The notes under the pieces: model-generated | The model's database searches: none | The model's input: the letters and a program-made list of their open reading frames with translations, nothing else | What the model was told of the DNA's origin: nothing | Made by a program: the position numbers and the translations under genes | Part shown: positions 46,262 to 58,500 of the stretch, one piece after another | How the letters are laid out: each line of letters starts with the position of its first letter | Position numbering within the stretch: position 1 is the stretch's first letter | DNA from: Beroe ovata | Taxonomy: Eukaryota; Ctenophora; Nuda; Beroida; Beroidae | NCBI GenBank assembly: GCA_946803715.1 | Contig: CAMPET010000124.1 | Span: 1 to 64,000 of the forward strand | Length of the DNA stretch: 64,000 nucleotides | Reading direction: 5' to 3'

Positions 46262-49200
46262 ATGTATTCTGTGACACGTCATTTCGGTCGACTCGCAGTA
46301 TCGTCGCGTGTTAACAAGTCCACTTCGATCTGCGGTGCTGTTTCCTCCTCTCCTACTTCCATTTTCACTCCTCAACGCGGTAATTATATCAAATATCCCA
46401 CTTTACTGAGTAAATTGCTCCGAAGACTAAAATAATGGCATGAGTTTCCCGCTTGAACTGGATGTTTGAGCTACAGAAAATGACCGAAATGATTTGCTAA
46501 CAATCACAATCACCGTCATTTCAGGAGGTTATAGAAGAAGCATACAGAATGACGTATCGTCCTGTATCAGAGCGTTTCACACCACTACAGAACAGCTACA
46601 GAAGGACTACTATAAAGTTCTTGGTGTTGATAAAAAAAGTTCCGCATCCGACATTAAGAAAGCATACTATCAGGTGGAGTGATGTGATTGAAACTTCTGT
46701 TCAAGCTAAATTGCAGTTATAGTGACCCTATTCGCGCAGTGGATTGTCCAACTAGACGCTTAATTCGTTGATATTTTCAGCGCTCAAAATTAACTGTCAA
46801 ATTCCTGTGTTTGAGCTGGTATCCAAATCCTCATTCCTCACAGTACCGGGAGACGAGGCGACACTCCCTTCTCCCTCATTTACAAATACCTCGTCATCTC
46901 CCCCCTCACTAACACTCACAAACGTCAAATCACTCCCAGACCCACACTTCATCTTGTTATCTCCACCTTCTGATCCTGCCTCGTTTCTAAATATCAGGTC
47001 CGCTGTGGTACATCCCTTCCTGTAGAATCTCCTGTATTTGAGGTAGCCCGTCACGCCACCAAGCACACCCGTCACACCGCACACTACACACCCTAACACG
47101 ATGTACATGGTCCACCAGTTGCTGCTCGTGTAGTGCCACGATGACAAGAATATTATACCACCAACTACCAGAACCATGATAATTACCACCGAGATGTTCA
47201 GGATTCGGTACTCCCCCTTGTAGAGTACTCTCTTGCGGAGTTGGTAGGTTTGTTGTGCGGTTAGGTGTTGAAATGGTGGTGGTGGTGTCAATGTGTCGGG
47301 AACTGGGTCCGGAGTGGTGTCAACGTCTTCGGGTACCAATGAGAGAGTCAGCCGGAGCGGGCCACCATGATCGCTGCGTTAGAATGAGCTTCATCAGGAA
47401 CATGGTTTATCATGACAACTATGACAACACGGATCGCAATGTTTATAAGTTTAGATAAACTCACCCATAGGGGTCTTCAAACAGAGCAAATACCGATCCT
47501 CGTTCCCTCAACTCCGGTATCGAGAACAGTGAGCCCCTCCGCCCGTCTATGACAATAGATCCCCGCCTCGGTTCACTAAACGACACTCGTCTCGTCGACG
47601 AAGAAGACGATCGGCGACTACCAAGATCAACTTCATAGTCGCTGTCAGCATCAAACGGATTGCATGTCATGGGGTAAAAGTTGGAAGAGAAAGATGTGCA
47701 ATAGATGATGGTGATCAAGTGATCAGTAGTTAATGCAAACCAAGTTCGTGGTGGTGTTGCTGTTGGTGATGTTGTTGTTGTTTGCAACAATTTATTAACA
47801 GTTGTTTATCGTTATTCGATAGTCTGAGAAGTGTTCTGCAATCACTGTAGTTCATGAGGTCGGCGGATAAGACCACTCGTACTTCAGCCGACATTATTTA
47901 CTGCATATCCTTGACACCCTTTCGCGTTGCCACTTGACACCGCTTAGTCTTGAGCCCGGAATCTGACATTGTGTCAGTGGCAAATTCCAGAAATTTCGCT
48001 TCCATACTGTAACGCGCGCTTTCTTCTTTTGTGGGCACGACCGTTTTTAGCGCGCATTTTCGGAATGATCGTGGGAAAATTCTATCAACAGTTATTATCG
48101 TTGCTTGCTGTCTTATCTGCTAGTTTGTGCACCCACAACATTGTACTCTGTTTTCAGCTGGCTAAGAAACATCACCCAGACGTGGCAAAAGATGCTGACT
48201 CAGCTGAGAAATTCAAGGAAATCAGTGAAGCCTATGAGGTAGAATTTTAACATTCTTCAGATTCAGTTTGTTTGCCTACAAAGTGTGGTGCAATACTGTA
48301 TTTTTTCGGTATATAGGTGCTGGGAGACGATCAGAAACGTTCAGAATACGATACGTACGGAGCCGGTGGTGCGAACAGCCCCTTCGGCGGGGGAGGCGGG
48401 AATCCGTTCGGCAATGCGCAACACTCGTACAGCTACCAAACAAAGGTAGATAGAGATTTTGAGGATTTGTTTTACTGGGCTCGCTACCCTGGCAGGAAAA
48501 GGAAGAGGACCGAGCCGAAGAGGGATAACCTCCATAGTTTTAAGAAGCGAACATTGAAAAGGTGGAGGAAGAATTGGTATGCGCATAAGCGTGCGAGGGA
48601 GAAAGGGAATGACTTTTGGGTGAGAGATGTCCTTGAAATTCGAGCTTTACAAAACTGCGAAACGGACAAAATTAAGCTTTTCACATTGTATCGTGCAATT
48701 TATCCCTTCTCAGGTCAATCCGGAAGACCTGTTTAGGCAAGCATTTGGTGGGAATTTCGACTTTGAGTCAATATTCGGTTCCGATGCTGGTGGTCAGAAA
48801 TCAGCGAATCAAGCTCGCACCAGGGTGAGTCCTTTTCTAGGATTCACTCATTCATCCCAACTATGCATTTATCTCTTCATAGACATTGTTAATCTTGCTA
48901 ACTTTCCCCCCATCTCGCAGTATCAAATGACGATATCATTCCTGGAGTCGTGTAATGGTACGCAGCGTAACGTTACACTTAGTTACCCCGCCACGTGCTC
49001 AAGATGTCAGGGAAGGAAGGGCGAGCCGGGATCCGGTCTGAGAAACTGTCACCGCTGCAAAGGATCTGGACATGTCAGTGTTTGCTGTCTAATTCTAGCA
49101 TTTCATGGTCTAAGAACTCCAATAAGTCCTCAATCTCATCACACAACCCAAATCTCGCGCAGGTAGTAAGCCAGGTAGGTTGGTACCACGTGCAACAAGA

Positions 49201-50867
49201 GTGTCCCACATGCATGGGTCAGGGCCAGATCATTACACAGAAGTGTAAGGGTTGTCATGGTAAAGGAACAACCACTGTATCTGAGGAGGCGGAAATCAAT
49301 ATCCCTGCAGGTGGGAACTGGGAAGAATGAGAATTCGGACTCCACAGTTTCAATGTTCTGTCATGTGTCTCTTTGATACGAATAGCACATGCCACAAACT
49401 TCGTCTTATAATGTGCGTGTCATCATATTATCCTCCTTTCTAACAGGTATCACAGACGGAACCACAGTGAGATACAGGACGAAAGGGGGAGCTGACATTG
49501 GCATAGCTATACAGGTACGTTCGAATGCAGCATTGCGAGTCTACAATGTAACGATTTGTGTCGACAACTGCGATCTCCTACTTATAGTACTTGGTACACA
49601 GGAACTTGTTCAGGAATTGCCAAAATTAAGTTATGGATTAGTTTTTATACTATGACTTTCGAATGCAGGGAATCGTTAAAAGTGGTCGCATAGAATTTGA
49701 GACCACTTCTCTCACCAGGTTGAACAGACTTCTCAATTCCGGAGGAGCGATCTGGACGTATACAGCTCAGTGCGCGTTGACATGGTAACCGCCATGCTAG
49801 GTGGTACCCAAACTGTCACCGGTTTAACTGGACGTATCGACGTGAAGATACCACCGAAAACTCAACCTGGTAATAAGTTTTGAATTTCGTAGTTTAGCAG
49901 ATTTCGTTGCTAGGCAGCCTGAAATGGCAGTAAAAGTAAAGCATCTCTCGCCTAGGAAGTACTCTGAGACTCGTTGGGAAAGGGATCCAGGACAAGGTTT
50001 CATACCGAGGCGTGGGGAATCACATCCTCGAGATCAACATATCTCTGCCCAGGTGAGGATTGACTGTCACCAGGTGCTGATACTGGGGGTTGTAAACGGG
50101 TGGTGTTGGCTGACACCGAGGCGTACGCCGTGCAGGTGTTGTCGGCTGACACCCGTGATTTATTTGTTGTTAACTCACAATGACACCGCAATTGTTCAAT
50201 ATCCCTGGTGTTACAGGGATATAAATGCACAGCAGAAACTCCTATTGAAAGCGTTCAAGGGTCAGCTTTCCAGGGAGGAGAGACAAGAGCTTATTGAATC
50301 ACTGGGTGGTTCAACTTCTCGAAATTCCGGTGAGAGTCCTCATTTTCTGGAGAACTATTTTTACTTGTTGTATGCTTTAACTTGTTCTCAACTCAAGGAT
50401 TCGATTTATATATTACGAGTTGTGTCGTCAACAGACATACCCCTCGCACAGAAATCTTATGACGTCAATTTTCAGGTAAGGAGTCACCCACAGACTCCGC
50501 CAAAACTAGTGGTGTCAATAAGACTCAGACAGCTGAAGATAGTGATCCCAATCAAGGTACCAGTAGTAAGGGAGCTGAGGAAAGTACTCATCAAACGTCA
50601 GAAGATACCGATACGTCAGGTAAGGGAGACCCTGTGAAACAATTCAGCTCTGTATAATAGTCGTGAAGTATCGCAAATTAATCTTGTGCGGGGCTGGATT
50701 TGACTTTTTTTCGTGATAATATTTGCGATATTTCAGGACGAATCCTATCCACAAATATGAAATATACGATAGCAAATATTGTACTGTGGGGTGGGCTTCT
50801 TCTTGCCTTTGTATTGAATAAGACCCATCTATTCACAGGTGGGTTGTTTTGTGATAGCCCACTTTAA
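46262..50867 (+). CDS. DNAJA3: DNAJA3/Tid1-like mitochondrial Hsp40
   Basis: Thirteen exons in frame: 46262-46379, 46525-46673, 48158-48238, 48317-48445, 48714-48824, 48921-49073, 49163-49310, 49447-49514, 49719-49869, 49956-50052, 50217-50329, 50494-50619 and 50737-50867, giving 524 residues. Order: a basic, Ser/Thr-rich probable mitochondrial presequence; a J domain (KDYYKVLGVDKKSSASDIKK) with HPD in KKHHPDVAK; a Gly-rich linker; four zinc-finger motifs (CSRCQGRKG, CHRCKGSG, CPTCMGQG, CKGCHGKG); a substrate-binding C-terminal domain (VDMVTAMLGGTQTV, LVGKGI); then an acidic Ser/Thr linker. It should stimulate mitochondrial Hsp70. The last exon adds a hydrophobic segment (TIANIVLWGGLLLAFVL) not found in the human protein. 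Intron 2 (1.5 kb) contains an antisense gene. Confidence 0.92.
46797..47670 (-). CDS. Two-membrane-segment protein nested in DNAJA3 intron 2
   Basis: Exons 47670-47465 and 47373-46797 join in frame to about 260 residues. No family is recognised with confidence; vertebrate TMEM74-type proteins have a comparable two-helix layout, but I see no decisive motif. The N-terminal 70 residues are rich in basic-Ser motifs (RRSSSS, RRVSFSEPRRGS, RRGSLFS, RERGS), typical sites for basophilic kinases. Two hydrophobic helices follow at about residues 130-155 and 160-185 (NISVVIIMVLVVGGIIFLSS; WWTMYIVLGCVVCGVTGVLG), then YLKYRRFYRKG and an acidic tail. The ATG chosen opens MTCNPFDADSDYEVD; an upstream in-frame extension exists. 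The gene lies entirely within the intron on the opposite strand. Confidence 0.7.
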
Positions 50868-51682
50868 GCCCACGATATTACAAGAGAAAATCCGGACAAT
50901 TTCCACTCCAATTCAATGTTTCTCCCCCCAAAAATACAGAGCGTTTTAATTTCAGTTCCCCAAGGGGAGGAAGAGGAGAAGAAATTATGACGGGGGGCAA
51001 GAGTACCCACAGGCCCCCTAACTCTGAAGTATGGTTGTAGACTACGAGATGTGCTCGTGAAGATTTCACCCCTTCTTCAATGAACTACGGTTGATCGTTT
51101 GGTACAATATGTTAGGACTGTTCCTCCCTCAAAATCCCCACTCGTTTGATCTCATTCTTGTCCGAAATGATTTTTTATTGAAGTGTAGGTTGTTTTACAA
51201 ATTCTTGTAGTCGTCCTTTCTGGCGTCTCGTGAAATTTAATGATAATCTCCTTTTGTACAGCCTGATAGCTACAGTTTAAAACCATTAATTTGCTCATGC
51301 TGGACTGATACTTCGAGATTATTTAGATATTGCTTCGGAAAACATCACATGATTTCTAACATAGGCTATGGAAAATGTAAATGAAGAACACGAAGAAGAA
51401 GAACAGCCATGCTGATACTGCATTTTGCAAATGTCAGGTACCTTGTCCAAATTCATGACTACTGAAGAACAGTGATGACTCTCCCGTGTGATGATTAAAT
51501 TAAATGTGATATCATCAGCATTCAGCAATCAGCAGAAATGAGTAAGAACTCACCTCTTCTTGCTTAAATTGTTCTTGAATATGAAGTAATATCGGAATTC
51601 GCAAAAAATATTTCACATCGGAATATTTAAACATCGCATAAGTCAGTTTTAATCAGTCACGGCTGGTATGCTCATGCCTAAT
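50868..51682. other. Convergent intergenic region
   Basis: It separates the 3' ends of DNAJA3 (+) and the four-repeat gene (-). AT-rich, with no supported gene. Confidence 0.4.
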
Positions 51683-52010
51683 CTAAGTTAATGACATGTT
51701 GTTAGCAGATATATCATCACTTGTCACCATATCAGCACACCCCTCACCATAGATATGGTTGTCATGGTTTCCATTGTGGTTGTTATGGTTGATGTAAACC
51801 TCGTCGTCTGTATCTAGATCACCATCCTCATCGTCTAGATCTTCTAAATCCTCGTCATCTAGCTCGTCTCCTTCGTCCATTTCATCATCGAAATCGTCCG
51901 CAGTGCAGGGTAGTGACATGTGTCGTGGTGAGGCGGTGTCAATCTCTTGGTCATCTTCCCTGTGGTAATGAACGGTGTCAACACATTTCATCCTTTTCTC
52001 AGATAAACAA
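51683..52010 (-). CDS. Acidic open frame, candidate last exon of the four-repeat gene
   Basis: The frame encodes about 110 residues with a dense Asp/Glu block (DDFDDEMDEGDELDDEDLED) followed by Asn/His repeats (YINHNNHNGNHDNH) and ends at a stop at 51683. It lies downstream of, and on the same strand as, the repeat-domain exons. A possible acceptor is near 52015-52025, but the phase match is not clear. It could be the C-terminus of that protein or a separate small gene. Confidence 0.4.
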
Positions 52011-52107
52011 CCAGAGCACATTTCTCAATGGCCTACATTTTGCGAGGTATGGGAATGAGAATATAATGTTTTGAAATAAGATTTTTTTGATAATGGCTCA
52101 GTGGTAC

Positions 52108-52225
52108 CTGAACTTTTGCTTGGAATTCGTCTTGCGTAAGTTCTGGAAGGTTTTCTTGGTAGCGGACGACTGTATGAGATACCAACTGTGTACATCCATG
52201 GGAATGTCGTGTCTGTTGTTGTTTC
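52108..52225 (-). CDS. Candidate terminal exon of repeat 4, frame unresolved
   Basis: Bounded by a good acceptor (cccgcag) and donor (ttcag|gtacca). All three frames are open. One reads IPMDVHSWYLIQSS, which best fits the end of the repeat (compare STLFFTQ and DSLIFQF in repeats 1 and 2) but does not match the phase of the preceding exon unless a non-standard donor is used. Phase-compatible frames give a different peptide. Confidence 0.35.
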
Positions 52226-52334
52226 CTGCGGGTGTGTGTGTATGCGTGCAGCTGTGTGTGTACTGTGCGTATTTTAATGTGTGTACTGTGTGTACTGTGT
52301 GTGTTTGTGTATTTTGTGTGTATGCGAAATGCGT

Positions 52335-52513
52335 GTGCGAGTGTAAGCTACCTATTATTGATCATATACCCACCCTTTACAGCAGACGTTGCATGTGTGT
52401 ACTGCGTGTGTTTACTGTTTGTGTATTTTGTGTGAGTACGAATGCGTGTGCGCGTGCGAGTGTAAGCTACCTATTTTTGATCATATACCCACCCTTTACA
52501 GCAGACGTAGCAT
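52335..52513. repeat. 60-bp duplication including the end of an exon and its splice donor
   Basis: Positions 52335-52394 and 52454-52513 are the same 60 bp with about two mismatches. The right copy contains the last bases of exon 52609-52500 and its minus-strand donor; the left copy is an extra decoy donor. TG-rich sequence separates them. Confidence 0.75.
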
Positions 52514-55500
52514 CGGCAGAGAGGACAACTTGCCATCCCAACTCGCCCACCTTGTTGAGAATGTGGCAGCAGATGCTCTTTCCCACCTGGGCGTCCCTCC
52601 TGTTCTTACCTGCGCGTGAGTAACATCATTGTGTTAGTAACATCATTGTGTGAGTAACATCATTGTGTGAGTAACATCATTGTGCGAGTAACAACTAACA
52701 TCTCTCAGTTAGTAAGATCATGTCTGTGTGTGATCATCATGTTGCGTGTGTGAATAGTGTGAGTGTTGACGAGTGTGATAGTGTGGGTGATGGTGTGCGT
52801 ATGATCAGTGATGTGTACTCTGGAGAGTCTGGAGTCGTTGAGTGCCAGTCCCGGATTGTCTGATTGGGTCTCATGTGGGAAGAATTGGGTGATCAAATCA
52901 GGATTAACCTCGAGAGCCATTAGACAAAATGACCGTCTAGAATTCATCGAATTGAAGCTGCACACAGATTATTAAGCAACACAAACAGTGCGTAGACCAA
53001 TTCATAGCTCCCTGATAATTCGATTAGGGCACAGATTCCGCATGATATATTAATTATCTGCTAGTGCTACAGATCAGTAGTTCTAGTTTGGGTGCGGTTC
53101 AAATTCCCTGGTATTGGAAGTGCGAACCTCAGTGCACACACCCGAATCCACTCTATGCACCACTGCTTCGTGATGCCATTTATTGTTATTCAGTCATCCC
53201 TGTCCCCCATTCCTCAGAATGAGTGATATATTCGGAGACAGTGATCGTAGACATATGAAAGCCTGATTCTCCGAAACCCAGTGTACCCCTTCTCTCTAAT
53301 TAGATCAAGTAGCCCCATCTCAATGTCACGAATAATATATGCTATCCTGATTCCTGAATATGCCGATCATATTATCCTTGTAATATTGGGGACGTGGCTT
53401 GCCCGTATTATATGTAGACGGACAAACACAATCGCCAATCGTTTTCATCAACATGACGTGTTCATCAAAAAGATGAGGGTTTTATCTGAACTGTTTGTTT
53501 GAAGTAGCCTTTGAAGTTCCGACATCATTGTTTTGACCTCCTTGAGAAGTATCAAAACACAACAAGTTAACACTCGAGTATAATAATTTCGACACTCGTA
53601 TAAATCCAATCAGAGTTTGCAAATTCTTCCCTTCCTCTGCAATTCTGCATCCTGTTTGCTCTGCAGCAATTTGCTTTTGCTGTACGTGTTTTCATGGTTC
53701 ATGAAATACGTTCCTCGATCGTTCCACTGTTTACTTTTCATGCCTTCATCCGTCGCTCCTTTCCTTTTGCTTATTCACTGTTGAGTGTTGTTTTGCCCAT
53801 ATCATCTCACTGTATTTCCTTTTTATCTAGTTACATTCCCTCTATTTGACCGAAGTGATTCCCATCTCAACGCTCACTCCCCCCCCGCTCAGCTAATGAA
53901 CCCGACAATAGTTCTTCTCGTCACCCTTGTGGGATGCGGGTGTGCAAGAAGTCCCATACTGCACCCCAAGTGCTCCACCTGGGCTGACAAATTCGAGACA
54001 TGTCTCGAAGAGGGTTACCGTCCCACCCGTTTCCCTGGTTGTGAGATCGGAGACAAGAGATCTCGTCAGCCGTACTGTACACGATTTGAACGGTATCTGG
54101 CGAGCGGGAGGTGCCCGTATCAGTGCCCAAAGTCCGTTTCCGACTGCGATTACTCGTACCTACGATGCTCCATGGACGGGAACTGCGAGACGAAGCTGCA
54201 CGTGTACCAGCAAGAGTGTGAAGTGATGCGGGAGAGGAATCTGACCTCGTGTACTGAGAGCTGTTTCAAAGCATATCACAATCTGAGGATGGATAAGTAT
54301 GGTGGGGTGCTCGTAGAGCAGCAGTGTGATGGACTTGGGGTGAAGAATGTCAAGTACAGCTGTATCAAGCAACGTGAGTATGACAAGATAATATGAGAAT
54401 ATCTTGTCAGATTACCCCTTTTATACAAATCCTCGTTAAGTATTCCTTCTCCCACACACGTACACACACATACACCGTCTAATTGATTTCTCCCTCACCC
54501 TCAGCTGCCAGCAGGCAATGTCTCCAGTCCGTTTCCCGATGCTCAGATCACTGTCGATACCTCGCCCGTGAAGTTAGCGAAAAGTGTCTCGTCGGATTCG
54601 AGGATGCGGTCTGTTCACCGGAGTGTCGTGATGCGTACCTCACCATTCTCGAGGATGAATCTTCCGCGGAACTTCGACAAGATTGTCACGACGTGAGCAC
54701 CGTCATCAGTGTTAAATGTGATGTTTATGCGTGATTCATCACTCATCGGTGTGATGATTATGCGTGATATCACTCTTTGATAAGCAATTTCCACTGTAAA
54801 TGTCTAGCTATACTTTTCAGTTTATAGTAACAGACAGTAATAGGAACAATAGTTATTTTATAAAACGGTGTAGGTATTATTTTAGCATGAAATATCCTAA
54901 AAATCTATACTTTTTGCATATTATAGGCATTGAATTATCCCATTCATTATTATGTGTTAAATAATGAATATTTTTCCTCAAACACATGATTTTATTGTCT
55001 CATTGACATTCTGATTCACAGGAACTTTGAAAGTGAAAAATGTCATAAACAGACGAAACATTATCAATGACCGACATATGTTGTGATGTGATTGTGATAA
55101 TGGAAAAACACAAGACAGACATGACTTACCGTCCCAGATGTTAAGATCGCTAAGAGTGAACTCCACCGATTTCAAGAATTCACGTTCCTTCTGAATTCCA
55201 TCTGTTCCTACACGATTGTTCAGTACGGTTCGGATTGCGTTGACAAATATCTGAGACCCATTTATCACACGCACTTTGTCATTCTGAAATGAATGTAGAG
55301 GAAAATAATCTTAGTTTTTATCGAAACATTTTCTATGTCCCTCGCTTGTTCGGTATACACTATACTATTCGTGCCTCTCACCTCATCGAAGCTGATACAA
55401 ACAACTTTGACTCTTCTAGCGGGTCCCTTCTTGAAAGTGAGAGTGGTCTTCTCGATGAGATCGGGATGACACTCGATTGCGGCGTGAATCATGAAGCCCT

Positions 55501-58500
55501 GGGAGAGAGACACAAATATATTTGATTAAGGAGCATGTTATTAGCTTTCCCAAATTATTCGTCAACAGCGTATTTGTGATATCTCATTGTTCATGGATAT
55601 GCCAAGATAATAGATCATTTGCACCCTGCATAGAACAGAGAACTGTAGAAGATGATGCGCTGCTGCATCCTATTTAATTGTGACCTGTTCTAATCTAGTT
55701 ATATACGGGCCCTGGTCATTGGTATGATTATCTGGGAAAGGTAAACAAACCTGCCGCCCCTCTCTTTCACGATAGTGACGTATTATCGATTGAATAAACA
55801 ATTGCGAAACAATATGATTCCACCGTGTTCAACCAGCTGTTTTCTCGTGAATTCTCGCATAATATCTGTATGCAGAATCCCTAGCGGACATGCCATGCTC
55901 AGACAGCTGCTCCACTCACCCTGGCGTATAGCAGCTCGAGGAGGTCACATATGAAGTACCGTGTCCTGATGGCCTCCGTACTCTCGCACCACCAGGGTTT
56001 CTCTGCCAAGATAAACTCGTGACCGCCTGACTTCTTGTATTCTGACATCAGACCGGGCTTCCAGATACGGATTATTATCTGTATGGGGGAGGAATGTGGT
56101 GAATCAATGTGACGTGTCATAGTGTCGATCAGTATCAGTCATGATCAAGCGACTGCTAGTCGTATCCGAAGTTTGATCGTGATTTGGAATCAACCTGTTT
56201 ATTGAGTGTTGACTACCTGATTTTACACAGGTGTTACGAGACTCTGTCCCTTTATCAAATGGACTGTATCACTCGTATTGTATATTACTACCTATTGTGT
56301 AGAGCTGTACATAAAGCGCAAGGTGGGAACCCTTAATCGAGGGTACATTCATACTATGGGCTATACTATGGTAATTGCTTTCTGGATCAGTGCAGATACA
56401 CTAAGCAATAAGCATGCACTAAGTGTGCATGCTGTGTGTGTATGTGTTAGTCTGTGGCTCAGTGGCTGTCATGTCATAAACGCAGTGACGTGTGTCACCC
56501 CCATGGGGGTACACAAAATTGTATGAGCATACTTAACACGATTGTATGGGAATACCGAGAAACACTCTGAGAGCCAATAAAATCGCTTTAGTTTCTACAG
56601 TGGATTGAGAGTACCTCACATACATTTCGCACATTGTAAATCTACACAATGTGTAACACACTCACACACACACACACACACACCCACAACGACACACACA
56701 CACACACACACANCCCCCACCCCTCTATACACACAGAGCCCAAGACACAGACACCCACACACACACACACAAACACACACACACAGACCCACACGGCACA
56801 CGGCACACACTCACATCCTTGAGATCTTGGATGAGATGATTGTCAGAACAGTGAATAACTCTCAGCTTATCCTTCTCGCTGAGGGACAGTGACAAGAATG
56901 TGGCGTGGAGAGCACTCATGTCAAACGCAGGGATTCCTTTAAACTGGAATATCAGAGAGTCCCTGGGTGATGAGTTTGATCATTTCTGATGATTTGATGA
57001 TATTATCGATATATCGGTCATCGGATTCTCGACTCGGGCGTACTCATCATGGAACACCTATCACCAGTGTGGAACTGTTGTTCATCTGGGGTAAACCCCA
57101 GCCCCAGTACAATATTATGTACCTGTGGTTTTTAATCCGAGCGGACGTGACAAGGTTCCAGTTTCGTTGTGTGAGCAGCAGTGTCATCTGGTGGAGCAGA
57201 GACCGGGCCGAGAATGCCAGCTTCTTGTTGCTCCAGGGAGCTCCGTTGAGTACTATGATGTAACCAGAGGGAAGGGAGATCTCCTGTGGAGATTGTCAGC
57301 GAGTTTGAACACGTTTGTATGTCATAACAATGAGCTCTACATTCAGGTTAGACAGGCAAATTTGGATAGGCTCAAATCGGTAAAAATTGGGAATGGGGGG
57401 GCTGTGACAAGTTATTCCTCAGGGTGAATGACAAACTCTTTCCACTTTCCAAATGTGAGGAAAATATACTGCAAAAAGTGTCTACTTTCTAGTCCTCGAT
57501 TTTTCCCTACCTTGTTAATACCATAGTGCCAAGTGTTGTTGATGAGTTGGGTGATTGCCAGCTTATTTGACAGACTGCAGTTTGCTAGCTGGAGTTGGTT
57601 GCTATGGGATATCGTGACAGACATGTACTGGGACCGCCTCGCTTTCCTCTCATCGTCCCGTGGCAGTGTTTCTGATTGAGATGTCAGAGAAAGTGGTAAT
57701 TGGTAAAACCTTGCACGTAACCGGTCCATATACCCGATTTATCTAGAACAAAGTCTCAATCAATTCGCGTAAACTCGACTCAGGTTTAGCAGAGAATACA
57801 TACCACGATTATCCACTTTCTGGGTAAAGAACAGTGTGCTCAGTTCAAAGTAACGGCCAACATCTGTAGCAAGTACTAACTGGTATCCCTTGTGGTGCAG
57901 CTTATCGATCAGTTTCAGTATCATGTAGTGTACCTATGATAATGTCGATCAGCTTTAGATTTAACGATTTAAGTGTGTTTTTGATACTGGAAATAATGGA
58001 AGTAGTCGCTTAAACAGGACGTAGGATTTGATGCTAATTGCTTGTCGTGCCCGAGAAAGAGCAGTTAACACGCTGGATTGATAAAAACCCTCCTCCCCCT
58101 CGAGTCCTCTGTGATACCTGCAGCGCGAACTCATTGCTGAATGAGAACCAAAAGGGTGAACCACAGAGCTTAATGTCACAAGTCTCCTGGTTGTAATCGT
58201 TCTTGATATGGGCTATTCCTGGCTTCCAAACCGTCTTGATGACCGTCACTATCTGATAGATATATACTGTGTGTCACATCGGCGTCGCACCTCTATCGGA
58301 CCGGTGTCGCACTTGCTGCGTCGCGGTATGATAGATATTGCGATACGATGAGCATTGCTCATTGAGCAATGTCACTAGGATGTTCGGATTGAATTTCTGT
58401 CCTGTCCGAGTGTTAAATATTGATCATATGATGAGCGATCCATTATAACTCCAATAAAAACTGCTACTTGAAAATGACCGATAAGATGAAATCACGGTCT

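Noticed and set aside
51974..52623. Plus-strand Cys/Val-rich frames
   Set aside because: They arise from TG repeats and the antisense of minus-strand exons; no coherent protein.
57125..57427. Plus-strand frame of 100 codons with protein-like composition
   Set aside because: It is the antisense of the real minus-strand exon 57283-57123 of the four-repeat gene, whose translation matches the other repeats.
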